Origin: Pseudoalteromonas haloplanktis ATCC 14393
GTDB taxonomy: Bacteria > Pseudomonadota > Gammaproteobacteria > Enterobacterales > Alteromonadaceae
Assembly (NCBI RefSeq): GCF_000238355.1
Contig: NZ_AHCA01000001.1
Coordinates: 682,001-746,000 of the forward strand
Reading direction: 5' to 3'
DNA length: 64,000 nucleotides
The position numbers and the translations under genes were made by a program. Shown in pieces: positions 36,464 through 44,615 of this stretch; the stretch's first letter is position 1; every line of letters starts with the position of its first letter. The notes beneath the pieces were generated by a model. It was not told where the DNA came from. It worked only from the letters and a program-made list of their open reading frames with translations, and did not search any database.

Positions 36464-36487
36464 ATAAATTTATATTCAGCTAACTAA

Positions 36488-36970
36488 TTAAGATAGCGTG
36501 TATGCTGAAAGTGATGCGTCACTTGCTACAACTGAGTTTAGGTTTTCTAAAACAGTTTGTGAAGTCACATTTTCTGATGTGAAAACAGTAGCAAATTGGC
36601 TTTGAGCTAATGCATTAAACGCCGCTTTATCTTGCTCTTGAACACCCCAGATCTCAGCTAGCGTAGATAACGTTTCGCCTTCACCTTGTGACATATCGCG
36701 TGCTAATTGTTCCATATTACCATCGATAAATTGGGCGATTTTTGCTGATGAGGTAACAGTGCCTGTACCATCACAACCAAGCGTACCAAATGTAATACCA
36801 AATGTTTGGTTACCAGAAGTACCGTTAGTAGTGGCGCCCAGTATTTTTACCGCTTTACCGTCTTTACCCGCAAATAACATTGAACCCAAACCACAACCAA
36901 TGTCTTGATCGGCCATTGCATTTGAGAAAGGAAGAAGTGAGATAGCTGCTACTGCGATTAGTTTTTTCAT
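36488..36970 (-). CDS. DUF3015 family secreted protein
   Basis: 160 residues with a signal peptide ending near residue 20 (SNAMADQD) and the DUF3015 body: DIGCGLGSMLFAGKDGK, KILGATTNGTSGNQTFGITF, and GTLGCDGTG, with two Cys that could pair. Family function is unknown; these small periplasmic proteins are commonly found next to DUF4105 genes, as here. Ribosome site AAGGAC fits the ATG. Predicted periplasmic. Confidence 0.85.
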   Translation of the reverse strand: MKKLIAVAAISLLPFSNAMADQDIGCGLGSMLFAGKDGKAVKILGATTNGTSGNQTFGITFGTLGCDGTGTVTSSAKIAQFIDGNMEQLARDMSQGEGETLSTLAEIWGVQEQDKAAFNALAQSQFATVFTSENVTSQTVLENLNSVVASDASLSAYTLS

Positions 36971-37185
36971 TTAATAAGTCCTTATATTTTATATAGCTAT
37001 TGTTTGAGATAAACAAAAGCCGCACAAGGCTAGCACAATAAAAAATTAAATAAAGAACATTTTACCCTAAACGGCAACATAATATTATAAGGCTATGTCT
37101 AACAAATATGCTTTTTATAAACATTAAAGGCTTCGGTGGATTAACACGCGTGCTAATCCACCTTGAGCGATTAAGCAGTATCGAA

Positions 37186-39906
37186 TTAATTTAATTCAAT
37201 TATCGATACAGAGCCTAAAGGGTCAACCATGTAATCTTCGCTTGGTTCGCCCTCATCCGCCGTGATAATAAGCTTACCATCAGGGCTGAATGTCACCATA
37301 TCTGGCAGTGAGCCAACAGATGAGATCATTTCAAGTTCATACGTTGTAGTATTAAACATCGCGACCACACCCGTGTCAGTTTTAACACCTGACTCGATTG
37401 CTGTTGCAAGTTTGCCATTGGCAACGGCCACAGAATTTACACCCGCGCCATAATAGCTGATATCAATAGTTGTCAATGCAGCAATAGCCGCAGGGTTTGC
37501 AAAGTCAACGACTTCGATACGCGGTGCACTGAGTAAACTGCCATTATTGACCACGAATAAGCGTTTTGTTTGCTCGTCATACGCGGTAATTTCTGCAGCA
37601 CCTTCGCCACCTTCCAGTAATAAACGCGACGCAAAATCAAACTTACCTTCGCTGTTTTCACTGTAAACGGTAATATTACCACTGTCTTCATTGGATACTA
37701 CAAGTTGAGCTTTACCATTTGGACTTTGCGCAGCAGCAATAAAGAGTACACCTTCTGGTGCATCATCATCTTGAGTTACTAGCATTTGTACAAATGAAAC
37801 CGCGCTTACGTCTGTTACATCATAAACAGCCACTGCATCAGCACGCTCTAAAGCAATAAAGGCATAACGCTTATCGCCCACCATTCCTGTGGTGATACTT
37901 TCCGGCTCAGTGCCTTTTGCATCACTACGATCGTCTGGGTAAACACCGGCTTTTTGCGCTTCAATAGCAAGCGATGAACCACTATCAAAAACTTGCTCAC
38001 CTGTATTGCCGTTGTAAATTGAGAACGAACGAGCGCCAAAACTATATAGTTTGTTATGGCTTGATGCTGGTGCATCAGAATCAACATATTGTGATACTAA
38101 TAAACGACCAAGTTCATCATCAGTTTGCAGCATCGACGTATCCGTAAATACAGATTCATCAAGTACAACATCTGCAACTTTTTCGCCTTCTTCAAAATTA
38201 GTAAACCAATCTCGCACATCACCTTCATTCGCAGTTAACACATAGTGCGTGCCGTCTTGCTCAAACGTAGCAATACCATCTGGCTGATACATGCCAACTA
38301 CATTTGCGCGAGTTTGTAGTTTAATGGTGTCGTCTTTATCGCTGGCATCTATTTCATTACCTTGTTGACCGTAATCTTTAAAACCCAACGGAAAAATATC
38401 AGTAATGGTTTTATTTACTAAATCAACTTTAGCTAAACCATTGTTCTCTTGCAGTGATACCCAAGCTGTTGATGAGTCAGCTGATACTGCCACATACTCA
38501 GGCTCAACATCCGTGGCTAGATCAGCGCCTTTACCAAATACGCGGAATCCTTTACTTTCAAGCTCTGCTTCTTGGTTATTAAATGCAGTAAAGTTAAGTG
38601 TTGTTGCAGTTGCGACTGTAGCTGGTGTGGCAAAGTTTTTTCGACCAGGGCTGGCGTATAGCTGCGGCGCATTGCCTTCATCCAAGTCAATAAACTCCAT
38701 TCCATCAGGGAAGCGGCCATAACTGTTAACATGGAAATCGCCATAGCTAACCTCTTGATGTACTTGTCCTTGATATTTTAATTTTATGGTCTCGCCTTTA
38801 CCTAGGCCAAAGTCTTCATTGTTATTGAGAATAGCTGTGACTGGTGCACCATTAGGTAACGCTGCCCCCTCAAGTAAATCAGGTAATAAGACTATAAAAC
38901 CGTGGCCAGGGATTTCAGTACCAGCAGGAATCGTCATGCCCGCTTCATTATTGGCTTCTCGATCTAAATCGACTAACTCCCAATCACCTTCAGCAAATAC
39001 AAAAGTTTCAGACGATTTATTATAAAGTTCAACATAATCAAAATCGGCATCATCACGACCTTTAGAGACAACTTCATTGATAACGATGTCAGCAGCGGTT
39101 GCGCCTACAATCGCATCGGGTAGTTTATTTGCTGTACCTGGCGTTGCTTCTAAGGGCTCTTCTTGGCTATGCCATTGGCCACCATCTGGTAAGCGACCCC
39201 ACGTTGAAACGTGGCTGCCATCATTCCAGTGAGCACTGTCAACGATGTTATTATTATGAACGAGTAACGCTGTATCACCTTTGCCTAACCCAAAATCTGT
39301 ATCACCCTCTTTCGCAACTAACGTAGTTGCTGGTGCATCAAATGGTACACTCGTTTGATCCGTTGCGATCAATAAAAAGCCACCAGCAGCAATGGTTGTA
39401 CCTTGCGGTATTTTAATACCTGGCTCTAAATCAACTTCAAAACCTTTTAAATCATTCACAGCCCAGCTTGCATCTGCAAAGGTAAAGGCTTCATCTGAGT
39501 TATTATATAGTTCAATATAATCAAAACCACCGCCATCGGAGCGTACTTCATTAATAACAATTTGCCCGGCACTTGGTGGCTTAACAATAGGTGTAAATGT
39601 TGCTGTAATTGATTTGTGATTATCCATAGTAAGCGTTAATGTTGATGCGCTGTAGTCAGCAGCACCAATATCACCACTCCATGATACAAATTCGTATCCT
39701 TGAGCAGCTTGTGCGCTTAACATTACAATTGAATCTGGCTCATAGTCATTACGTTCGGGCGTAGTAACAACATTACCGGCACTTTTCGGGGTAATTTCTA
39801 GCATCAGCTGATAGCGTGTTGGCTCTAGATCATTATTATCTAATTCATCACAGCCGCTAAGTGCACTTAATATTAACAAACTGCCCACAATTGGTTTTAA
39901 TTTCAT
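37186..39906 (-). CDS. Lipoprotein with InlB-like repeat, two lamin-tail domains and a choice-of-anchor-I beta-propeller
   Basis: 906-residue exported lipoprotein: lipobox ALSGC with Cys19. Then an InlB/Flg_new-like repeat (about 33-105, YEFVSWSGDIG, ITATFTP), lamin-tail domain 1 (about 112-230, IVINEVRSDGGGFDYIELYN), lamin-tail domain 2 (about 270-420, IVINEVVSKGRDDADFDYVE), and a choice-of-anchor-I domain (about 430-906) with ADVEPEYVAVSADSSTAWVS-like and EPESITTGMVGDKRYAFIAL blade motifs. The last domain occurs in proteins annotated as atypical alkaline phosphatases. The gene has a strong ribosome site (AAGGAAAAATC) and an upstream array resembling a Pho box, which together suggest a role in organic phosphate use; activity is inferred only. 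Confidence 0.82.
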   Translation of the reverse strand: MKLKPIVGSLLILSALSGCDELDNNDLEPTRYQLMLEITPKSAGNVVTTPERNDYEPDSIVMLSAQAAQGYEFVSWSGDIGAADYSASTLTLTMDNHKSITATFTPIVKPPSAGQIVINEVRSDGGGFDYIELYNNSDEAFTFADASWAVNDLKGFEVDLEPGIKIPQGTTIAAGGFLLIATDQTSVPFDAPATTLVAKEGDTDFGLGKGDTALLVHNNNIVDSAHWNDGSHVSTWGRLPDGGQWHSQEEPLEATPGTANKLPDAIVGATAADIVINEVVSKGRDDADFDYVELYNKSSETFVFAEGDWELVDLDREANNEAGMTIPAGTEIPGHGFIVLLPDLLEGAALPNGAPVTAILNNNEDFGLGKGETIKLKYQGQVHQEVSYGDFHVNSYGRFPDGMEFIDLDEGNAPQLYASPGRKNFATPATVATATTLNFTAFNNQEAELESKGFRVFGKGADLATDVEPEYVAVSADSSTAWVSLQENNGLAKVDLVNKTITDIFPLGFKDYGQQGNEIDASDKDDTIKLQTRANVVGMYQPDGIATFEQDGTHYVLTANEGDVRDWFTNFEEGEKVADVVLDESVFTDTSMLQTDDELGRLLVSQYVDSDAPASSHNKLYSFGARSFSIYNGNTGEQVFDSGSSLAIEAQKAGVYPDDRSDAKGTEPESITTGMVGDKRYAFIALERADAVAVYDVTDVSAVSFVQMLVTQDDDAPEGVLFIAAAQSPNGKAQLVVSNEDSGNITVYSENSEGKFDFASRLLLEGGEGAAEITAYDEQTKRLFVVNNGSLLSAPRIEVVDFANPAAIAALTTIDISYYGAGVNSVAVANGKLATAIESGVKTDTGVVAMFNTTTYELEMISSVGSLPDMVTFSPDGKLIITADEGEPSEDYMVDPLGSVSIIELN

Positions 39907-39964
39907 GATTTTTCCTTGGTAATCATTATATTTTTAATTGTCGGCAATACCCTATAGCCTAATC

Positions 39965-40004
39965 TTGACAGTTAGATGTAAAATAAATGTCACCAACATG
40001 ACAC
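39965..40004 (-). promoter_or_regulatory. Candidate Pho box array (four heptamers)
   Basis: Read on the minus strand, four heptamers are spaced exactly 11 bases apart: GTGTCAT, GTGACAT, TTTACAT and CTGTCAA, with 4-base spacers. They match the PhoB consensus CTGTCAT at 6, 5, 4 and 6 of 7 positions. The array ends about 59 bases before the lipoprotein start, and a TATAGG lies 8 bases further down as a possible -10. This is the usual PhoB activation layout. Confidence 0.6.
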
Positions 40005-40010
40005 TTTTTG

Positions 40011-40047
40011 TTGAATTGCTTCACATGATGCAACTGAAGCAATTCAA
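40011..40047. other. Perfect 13-bp inverted repeat upstream of the Pho-type region
   Basis: TTGAATTGCTTCA (40011-40023) and TGAAGCAATTCAA (40035-40047) are separated by 11 bases. There is no T-run directly after on either strand, so it may be an operator or a transcript-insulating stem. It touches the distal end of the candidate Pho box. Confidence 0.5.
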
Positions 40048-40127
40048 TTTCATTTAGCCGATAATAGCCCTTTGAACAGCCTATATATTGAACTCCTCAT
40101 TGCTAATTGCTGCCGTGGTTTTATATA

Positions 40128-40289
40128 ATACCAATCGTGTTAAGTTACTGACCATTTATAGCGACAGATAAATGGCGTGATAACAAGGCATAAATTTTGA
40201 CATGTAGTTGTTCTACATGAAAAATTTATAACACAGTTAGCGCTTTATTTAGCCCGCTAGAATGGTTAAATATTTAAGTCGATTGGTAT
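40128..40289. repeat. MITE-like element with ATACCAATC ends, 162 bp
   Basis: The element begins ATACCAATC and ends GATTGGTAT, a perfect 9-bp terminal inverted repeat, and contains further partial inverted pairs (AAATTTTGACATGTAG and CTACATGAAAAATTT around a short loop). It has no coding frame. Repeats with these ends are common in Pseudoalteromonas-type genomes from general knowledge. It sits in the 570-base gap between the lipoprotein promoter and the S9 gene remnants. No obvious target duplication. Confidence 0.7.
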
Positions 40290-40430
40290 AAGTATGGTAT
40301 AGATACTCGTGGACGTTGCTGAGAGGACATACAAGCTGAGTTTAGCTATTAATAAGTTACGTTCATTACACCTGTTTAGTAAAGAATGATACGTGAGCTT
40401 AAATGTGGATTCTCTTGACTTATTAAACAT

Positions 40431-40458
40431 AAAAAACGCGGTAAAAACCGCGTTTTTT
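40431..40458. terminator. Strong bidirectional terminator
   Basis: AAAAAACGCGGT and ACCGCGTTTTTT pair with a very short loop, with A- and T-tracts on both sides. It lies 20 bases after the stop of the first S9 3' remnant (minus strand). Confidence 0.85.
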
Positions 40459-40477
40459 ATTACTTTAACTACCTCAA

Positions 40478-40672
40478 TCATTCGCCAGTGGCTGTGGGGT
40501 CAACTGTCGCTTCATCATTAAGGAGATACTTGTCCAGCCACTGCTCCTGCTCCCACAGTACATGCAATAAACTTTTACGGGCGCGGTAGCCATGTGCTTC
40601 GTACGGCAGCATTACTAAACGGGCTTCTTTACCAAGGCCTTTAAGTGCTGCGTACATACGCTCACTCTGCAT
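40478..40672 (-). pseudogene. S9 peptidase 3' remnant, copy 1
   Basis: Encodes 64 residues matching the C-terminal end of the S9 peptidase at 41011: MQSERMYAALKGLGKEARLV, the catalytic-His region LPYEAHGYRARKS and EQWLDKYLL. It then switches to a different tail (NDEATVDPTATGE) before the stop. The Ser and Asp of the triad are absent, so it cannot be active. The different tail suggests it derives from another, now lost, tandem paralogue rather than a simple copy of the intact gene. Confidence 0.85.
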
Positions 40673-40733
40673 TGGGAAGGTGCCGTGAGATTAAGAGTGG
40701 GTCTTCTTGCTCTCACGTGATTATCTTTAAGAA

Positions 40734-40750
40734 CGCGATATAAAATCGCG
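40734..40750 (-). terminator. Small hairpin after S9 3' remnant copy 2
   Basis: CGCGAT and ATCGCG with a 5-base loop directly follow the copy-2 stop on the minus strand. An identical hairpin after the intact gene is at 40993-41009. TTCTT follows, so it may be a weak terminator duplicated with the repeat unit. Confidence 0.5.
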
Positions 40751-40751
40751 A

Positions 40752-40931
40752 CTACTCGCCTTCTGTTCGACTGTCACTTAATAAATACTTGTCCAGCCAC
40801 TGCTCCTGCTCCCACAGTACATGCAATAAACTTTTACGGGCGCGGTAGCCATGTGCTTCGTACGGCAGCATTTCTAAACGGGCTTCTTTACCAAGGCCTT
40901 TAAGTGCTGCGTACATACGCTCACTCTGCAT
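40752..40931 (-). pseudogene. S9 peptidase 3' remnant, copy 2
   Basis: 59 codons plus stop, nearly identical to the end of the intact S9 gene. It keeps its C-terminal tail (SDSRTEGE against SDSQTEGE), with one Val-to-Glu change before the LPYEAHGYRAR segment. It lacks the catalytic Ser and Asp. It is the middle unit of the 259-bp tandem array. Confidence 0.85.
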
Positions 40932-40992
40932 TGGGAATGTGCCGTGAGATTAAGAGTGGGTCTTCTTGCTCTCACGTGATTACCTTGAAGAA

Positions 40993-41009
40993 CGCGATAT
41001 AAAATCGCG
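40993..41009 (-). terminator. Small hairpin after the intact S9 peptidase gene
   Basis: CGCGAT (40993-40998) and ATCGCG (41004-41009) form a 6-bp stem immediately downstream of the stop on the minus strand, followed by TTCTT. This is the same structure as in the upstream repeat copy. Confidence 0.5.
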
Positions 41010-41010
41010 A

Positions 41011-43440
41011 CTACTCACCTTCTGTTTGACTGTCACTTAATAAATACTTGTCCAGCCACTGCTCCTGCTCCCACAGTACATGCAATAAACTTTTACGGGC
41101 GCGGTAGCCATGTGCTTCGTACGGCAGCATAACTAAACGGGCTTCTTTACCAAGGCCTTTAAGTGCTGCGTACATACGCTCACTCTGCATTGGGAAGGTG
41201 CCTGAATTAGGGTCTTCCTGGCCGTGGATCATCAGCATAGGTTCGTTAATTTTCTCAGCATGGAAAAACGGTGACATATTGGCGTATACATCTTGTGCTT
41301 GCCAAAAGTCACGTTCTTCGCCTTGAAAACCAAATGGTGTAAGTGTGCGGTTATACGCGCCGCTGCGAGCAATGCCGGTTTTAAATAAATCGCTGTGGGC
41401 TAATAAATTTGCCACCATAAACGCACCATATGAATGGCCAGCTATAGCAATCTTATCTTTGTCTGCTATCCCTTTTTCCACCAACACATCGACCGCAGCT
41501 TGCGCACTTGCTACTAACTGTTTTCTAAATAGGTCATTTGGCTCTTTGCCTTCTACACCCACAATCGGCATTTTTGGGTCGTCAAATACCGCAATCCCCT
41601 TGGCAAGGTATGGCATCGGTCCCCAATAGCCTACATAGGTAAACTCATAAGGTGATTCTCGCACTTGTGATGCAACTGCTTTATCTTTGTATTCAAGCGG
41701 GTATGCCCACATTAGCACAGGTAATGGGCCCTGGGTTTTATCGTAACCTGGCGGTAGATACAGTGTGCCAGAGAGCTCAACACCGTCATCGCGTTTATAA
41801 CGTACGAACTCTTTTGTGACACCTTTAAATGCCGGATAAGGATGCTCAAACGTAGTGAGCTGCGTTAAAGTGTCGTCATCTAAATCACGAATGAAAAAAT
41901 TCGGCTGCTCTGTTTTTGATTCACGAATAGTAATTAACCGCTCACCTTCATCATCAAGCATAGCGCGCACACGCTCATAATACGGGGCTTGAGATTGCCA
42001 TAAACGTTTGCTGGTGTTGGTTTTAATATCATACTGATCTAAAAACGGCACATTGCCTTGCTCTGATGCACCATTACCACGTAAGAAAATATAACGTCCG
42101 CCCACAACTTTAATCACACTGGCACCAAGATCATTATGTTCATATATAACATCGCCAGGATCTTTATAAGCATCATTGTAACTGCGCTCAGAAAATAACA
42201 CACGGTTGCGATCAGCATTACGCGGTTGAATAACATAAGTACGTAACTGACGGTCGCTAAAGCGCCACTCGGTTAATAAAGCAACGCTTTCATTTGCCCA
42301 TTCAATGCCTGCAAAACGACGTTCAACTTTAGCAAATAGTTTAGGTTCACGCTTAAATGGCGAGCGTAAGCTATATAAATAGTCATGATGAGGTACATCG
42401 GTTTTCATATCGCCGCCATCTTGAGCTTGCGCCCAAATCACTTCAGCACCTTGATCGGCACGCCATTGAAAATCGCGGCGTCCCGTGCGCACACTGTCAT
42501 ACCCCTGTGGTATATTGTCGGCAAGCGGCTGTTTAGCAAGCTCTATCAACGCATAACCACGCATTCCCCACACCTGCCATGTGGTTGCAAAACGGCTGTA
42601 AGGCACTTGATAAGAAAAGGGTTCATCGATACTCGCCACTAAAATATTGGTCGAATCGGGTGAGATTGAAAATGATTTAAATAAAGCAGGCTGACCAATT
42701 GCAGATGCTACACCACTCATCGGGATATAGCTTAATTGCCCTTGACCATAAAACTTAAATTGTTGTTCATCAAACGGGTTACTTAATAAATTTTGATAAG
42801 TGCGTGCTGGGGCTTTTTGACCACTACTTTGTTGAATAACCGGCACTACGCTGTTGCTATCATTGGTCAATCTTGGCTTACCTAAGTTAACAGCTAGGTT
42901 AGCGACAATCGCTGTACTATCTGGCAACCACTGATAAGGAGTAGCAGTTAACACTGAATTAAGTGCCACATCGGATAGCTGACGTGCTTGTTTGGTTTGT
43001 GTATTATAAACCCATAAGTTTGCGTGTGTCGGCTGCTCAACAATAAACGCAAGGTATTCACTGTTACTTGACCATTTTGGCGAGCGGATCACCCCCTGTG
43101 GTAAATTATTAACTTCTACCACTGTGCCAGTTGCAATGTGCTTTAACTGCAAGCCACTAAATTTAGTACGAGGACGAGAGCGGGAAAAGTTAGCTGGATT
43201 TAACTTTATGCCAGCTAGTTTGAGTTCTTCTTTGGCTAAATCATCCAGTGTTTCTATTCGTTTACGATCAAATAGCGCCAACCATTGACCGTCGCCCGAT
43301 AAATAGCTGCTAGGTGCGAGTTTAGCATCGACTAATGCCGCTAAGTCGCTAGAGGGGGTTTGATAGCCTTGTGCAGCAAGTGCCGAGCCTGTAACAGTAA
43401 CACTCAACACGAAAGCCAATAAAAGCTTGATACCTTTCAT
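41011..43440 (-). CDS. S9 family prolyl oligopeptidase-like secreted peptidase
   Basis: 809 residues with a signal peptide ending near residue 22 (TGSALAAQG). The N-terminal beta-propeller (about 60-530) carries WD/PD40-like repeats such as SPKWSSNSEYLAFIVE. The alpha/beta hydrolase domain (about 560-809) has nucleophile GHSYGAFM, acidic residue in HGQEDPNSG, and His in EAHGYRAR, so the triad is complete. It should cleave peptides in the periplasm or at the surface. The gene is divergent from a LacI regulator and followed by two tandem copies of its own 3' end, evidence of past duplication and collapse. Confidence 0.93.
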   Translation of the reverse strand: MKGIKLLLAFVLSVTVTGSALAAQGYQTPSSDLAALVDAKLAPSSYLSGDGQWLALFDRKRIETLDDLAKEELKLAGIKLNPANFSRSRPRTKFSGLQLKHIATGTVVEVNNLPQGVIRSPKWSSNSEYLAFIVEQPTHANLWVYNTQTKQARQLSDVALNSVLTATPYQWLPDSTAIVANLAVNLGKPRLTNDSNSVVPVIQQSSGQKAPARTYQNLLSNPFDEQQFKFYGQGQLSYIPMSGVASAIGQPALFKSFSISPDSTNILVASIDEPFSYQVPYSRFATTWQVWGMRGYALIELAKQPLADNIPQGYDSVRTGRRDFQWRADQGAEVIWAQAQDGGDMKTDVPHHDYLYSLRSPFKREPKLFAKVERRFAGIEWANESVALLTEWRFSDRQLRTYVIQPRNADRNRVLFSERSYNDAYKDPGDVIYEHNDLGASVIKVVGGRYIFLRGNGASEQGNVPFLDQYDIKTNTSKRLWQSQAPYYERVRAMLDDEGERLITIRESKTEQPNFFIRDLDDDTLTQLTTFEHPYPAFKGVTKEFVRYKRDDGVELSGTLYLPPGYDKTQGPLPVLMWAYPLEYKDKAVASQVRESPYEFTYVGYWGPMPYLAKGIAVFDDPKMPIVGVEGKEPNDLFRKQLVASAQAAVDVLVEKGIADKDKIAIAGHSYGAFMVANLLAHSDLFKTGIARSGAYNRTLTPFGFQGEERDFWQAQDVYANMSPFFHAEKINEPMLMIHGQEDPNSGTFPMQSERMYAALKGLGKEARLVMLPYEAHGYRARKSLLHVLWEQEQWLDKYLLSDSQTEGE

Positions 43441-43607
43441 GGTTTATCCTTCGGTTTTTATTATTAACAGCTGTATCTAAACATGTTTTGCTGCATTCAT
43501 AAAGTTTTTGCGCCCGTTTAGTTAACACAGTCGATTAGGTGACTTATAAGCTCAAACTGCGTTAAACTGGCAACTTAGTACAAGCAATAGCTGACGCAAA
43601 TATTAAA

Positions 43608-44615
43608 ATGAAAACAAAAGCCGATAAAATTACTATTTTTGACGTTGCCAGAGAAGCGAAAGTGTCTAAATCCACGGTTTCCTTAGTGCTGACGCAAAGC
43701 GATAAAGTCAGTGATAAAAGCAAAGCAAAAGTCTTACAAGCAATTGAGACTTTAGGCTATGTTTATAACCGTGATGCGGCCGCGCTGCGCAGCCGTCGCT
43801 CTAACTTAGTTGCTTTAGTGATCAACGATTTAACCAACCCTTATTCGGCTGAACTTGCTGTTGGCTTAGAGAATCATATTCACGCATTAGGTATGTTACC
43901 TATGCTAGTTAATACGGCTGAAAATGTTGAGCGCCAAACCCAAGTTGTGAAAACACTGAAGGAATATAATGTCGCTGCATTTATTATGTGCCCGGCTCCT
44001 GGCACGACCCAACAATGGGTTGACGAACTTATTGAAAGTGGCTTTGCTGTTATCCATATAATGCGTGAGATACCGTTTTGCGGCGCGCCAACAATATTGC
44101 CTGATAATAAAAAAGGCACTCACTTAGCAACTTGTCATATTTTACAACAAGGCATTACAGACATTGCATTTGTGGGCGGGACTGATGATATTTCTGATCA
44201 TCACGAACGATTAAGTGGTTTTCACAGTGCCCTACAACAATTTAGTTTGCCTCAAGATAAACCGGTTATCACTGCAGCGACTAATCGCCAAGGCGGGCGG
44301 GATGCGTTTAACGCTCTATACGCGCACCACCCTGACACGCAAGCCATTATATGTTTTAACGATGTCATCGCCTATGGTGTTATTGAGGCAATTCGTGAAC
44401 AAGGCTTAACACCAGGTAAAGATATAAAAGTAGTTGGCTTTGATGACTTAGCCGACTCATGTTTAATGTCGCCATCACTGAGCAGTGTCACTATAAATGC
44501 AGATGATATTGGCAAGCGTACATGCCAAGTATTACAAGAGCTACTCAATAACAGTGTGCCTGCGGTACGTACTTTAGTAGATGTTAACTTACAAATAAGA
44601 GAGTCCAGTCAATGA
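43608..44615 (+). CDS. LacI family transcriptional regulator
   Basis: 335 residues. N-terminal helix-turn-helix ITIFDVAREAKVSKSTVSLV (about 8-27) with the hinge helix RDAAALRSRRSNLVALVIND, then a periplasmic-binding-like sensor domain (about 65-330) with GGTDDISDHHERLSGFHSAL and VVGFDDLADSCLMSPSLSSV. These proteins usually repress carbohydrate-related genes; effector unknown. It overlaps the glycosyltransferase gene by 4 bases and is divergent from the S9 peptidase. No clear LacI-type palindrome was spotted in the 167-base gap. Confidence 0.92.
   Translation: MKTKADKITIFDVAREAKVSKSTVSLVLTQSDKVSDKSKAKVLQAIETLGYVYNRDAAALRSRRSNLVALVINDLTNPYSAELAVGLENHIHALGMLPMLVNTAENVERQTQVVKTLKEYNVAAFIMCPAPGTTQQWVDELIESGFAVIHIMREIPFCGAPTILPDNKKGTHLATCHILQQGITDIAFVGGTDDISDHHERLSGFHSALQQFSLPQDKPVITAATNRQGGRDAFNALYAHHPDTQAIICFNDVIAYGVIEAIREQGLTPGKDIKVVGFDDLADSCLMSPSLSSVTINADDIGKRTCQVLQELLNNSVPAVRTLVDVNLQIRESSQ

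Larger units (their letters stand above)
40526..41203 (-). repeat. Tandem repeat, 259-bp period, 2.6 copies
   Basis: The same landmark (ATACTTGTCC) occurs at 40526, 40785 and 41044, giving exact 259-base steps. Each unit holds the S9 gene 3' end. Copies 1 and 2 are separated from the next by the gene's stop and the small CGCGAT/ATCGCG hairpin. The copies differ at only a few bases. The third, partial copy is the true end of the intact peptidase gene. Confidence 0.92.

Noticed and set aside
39099..39326. Plus-strand frame inside the lipoprotein gene
   Set aside because: Antisense shadow of the lamin-tail region; no start signal or family resemblance.
43441..43607. Possible LacI operator
   Set aside because: No palindrome close to the family pattern could be recognised in the gap.
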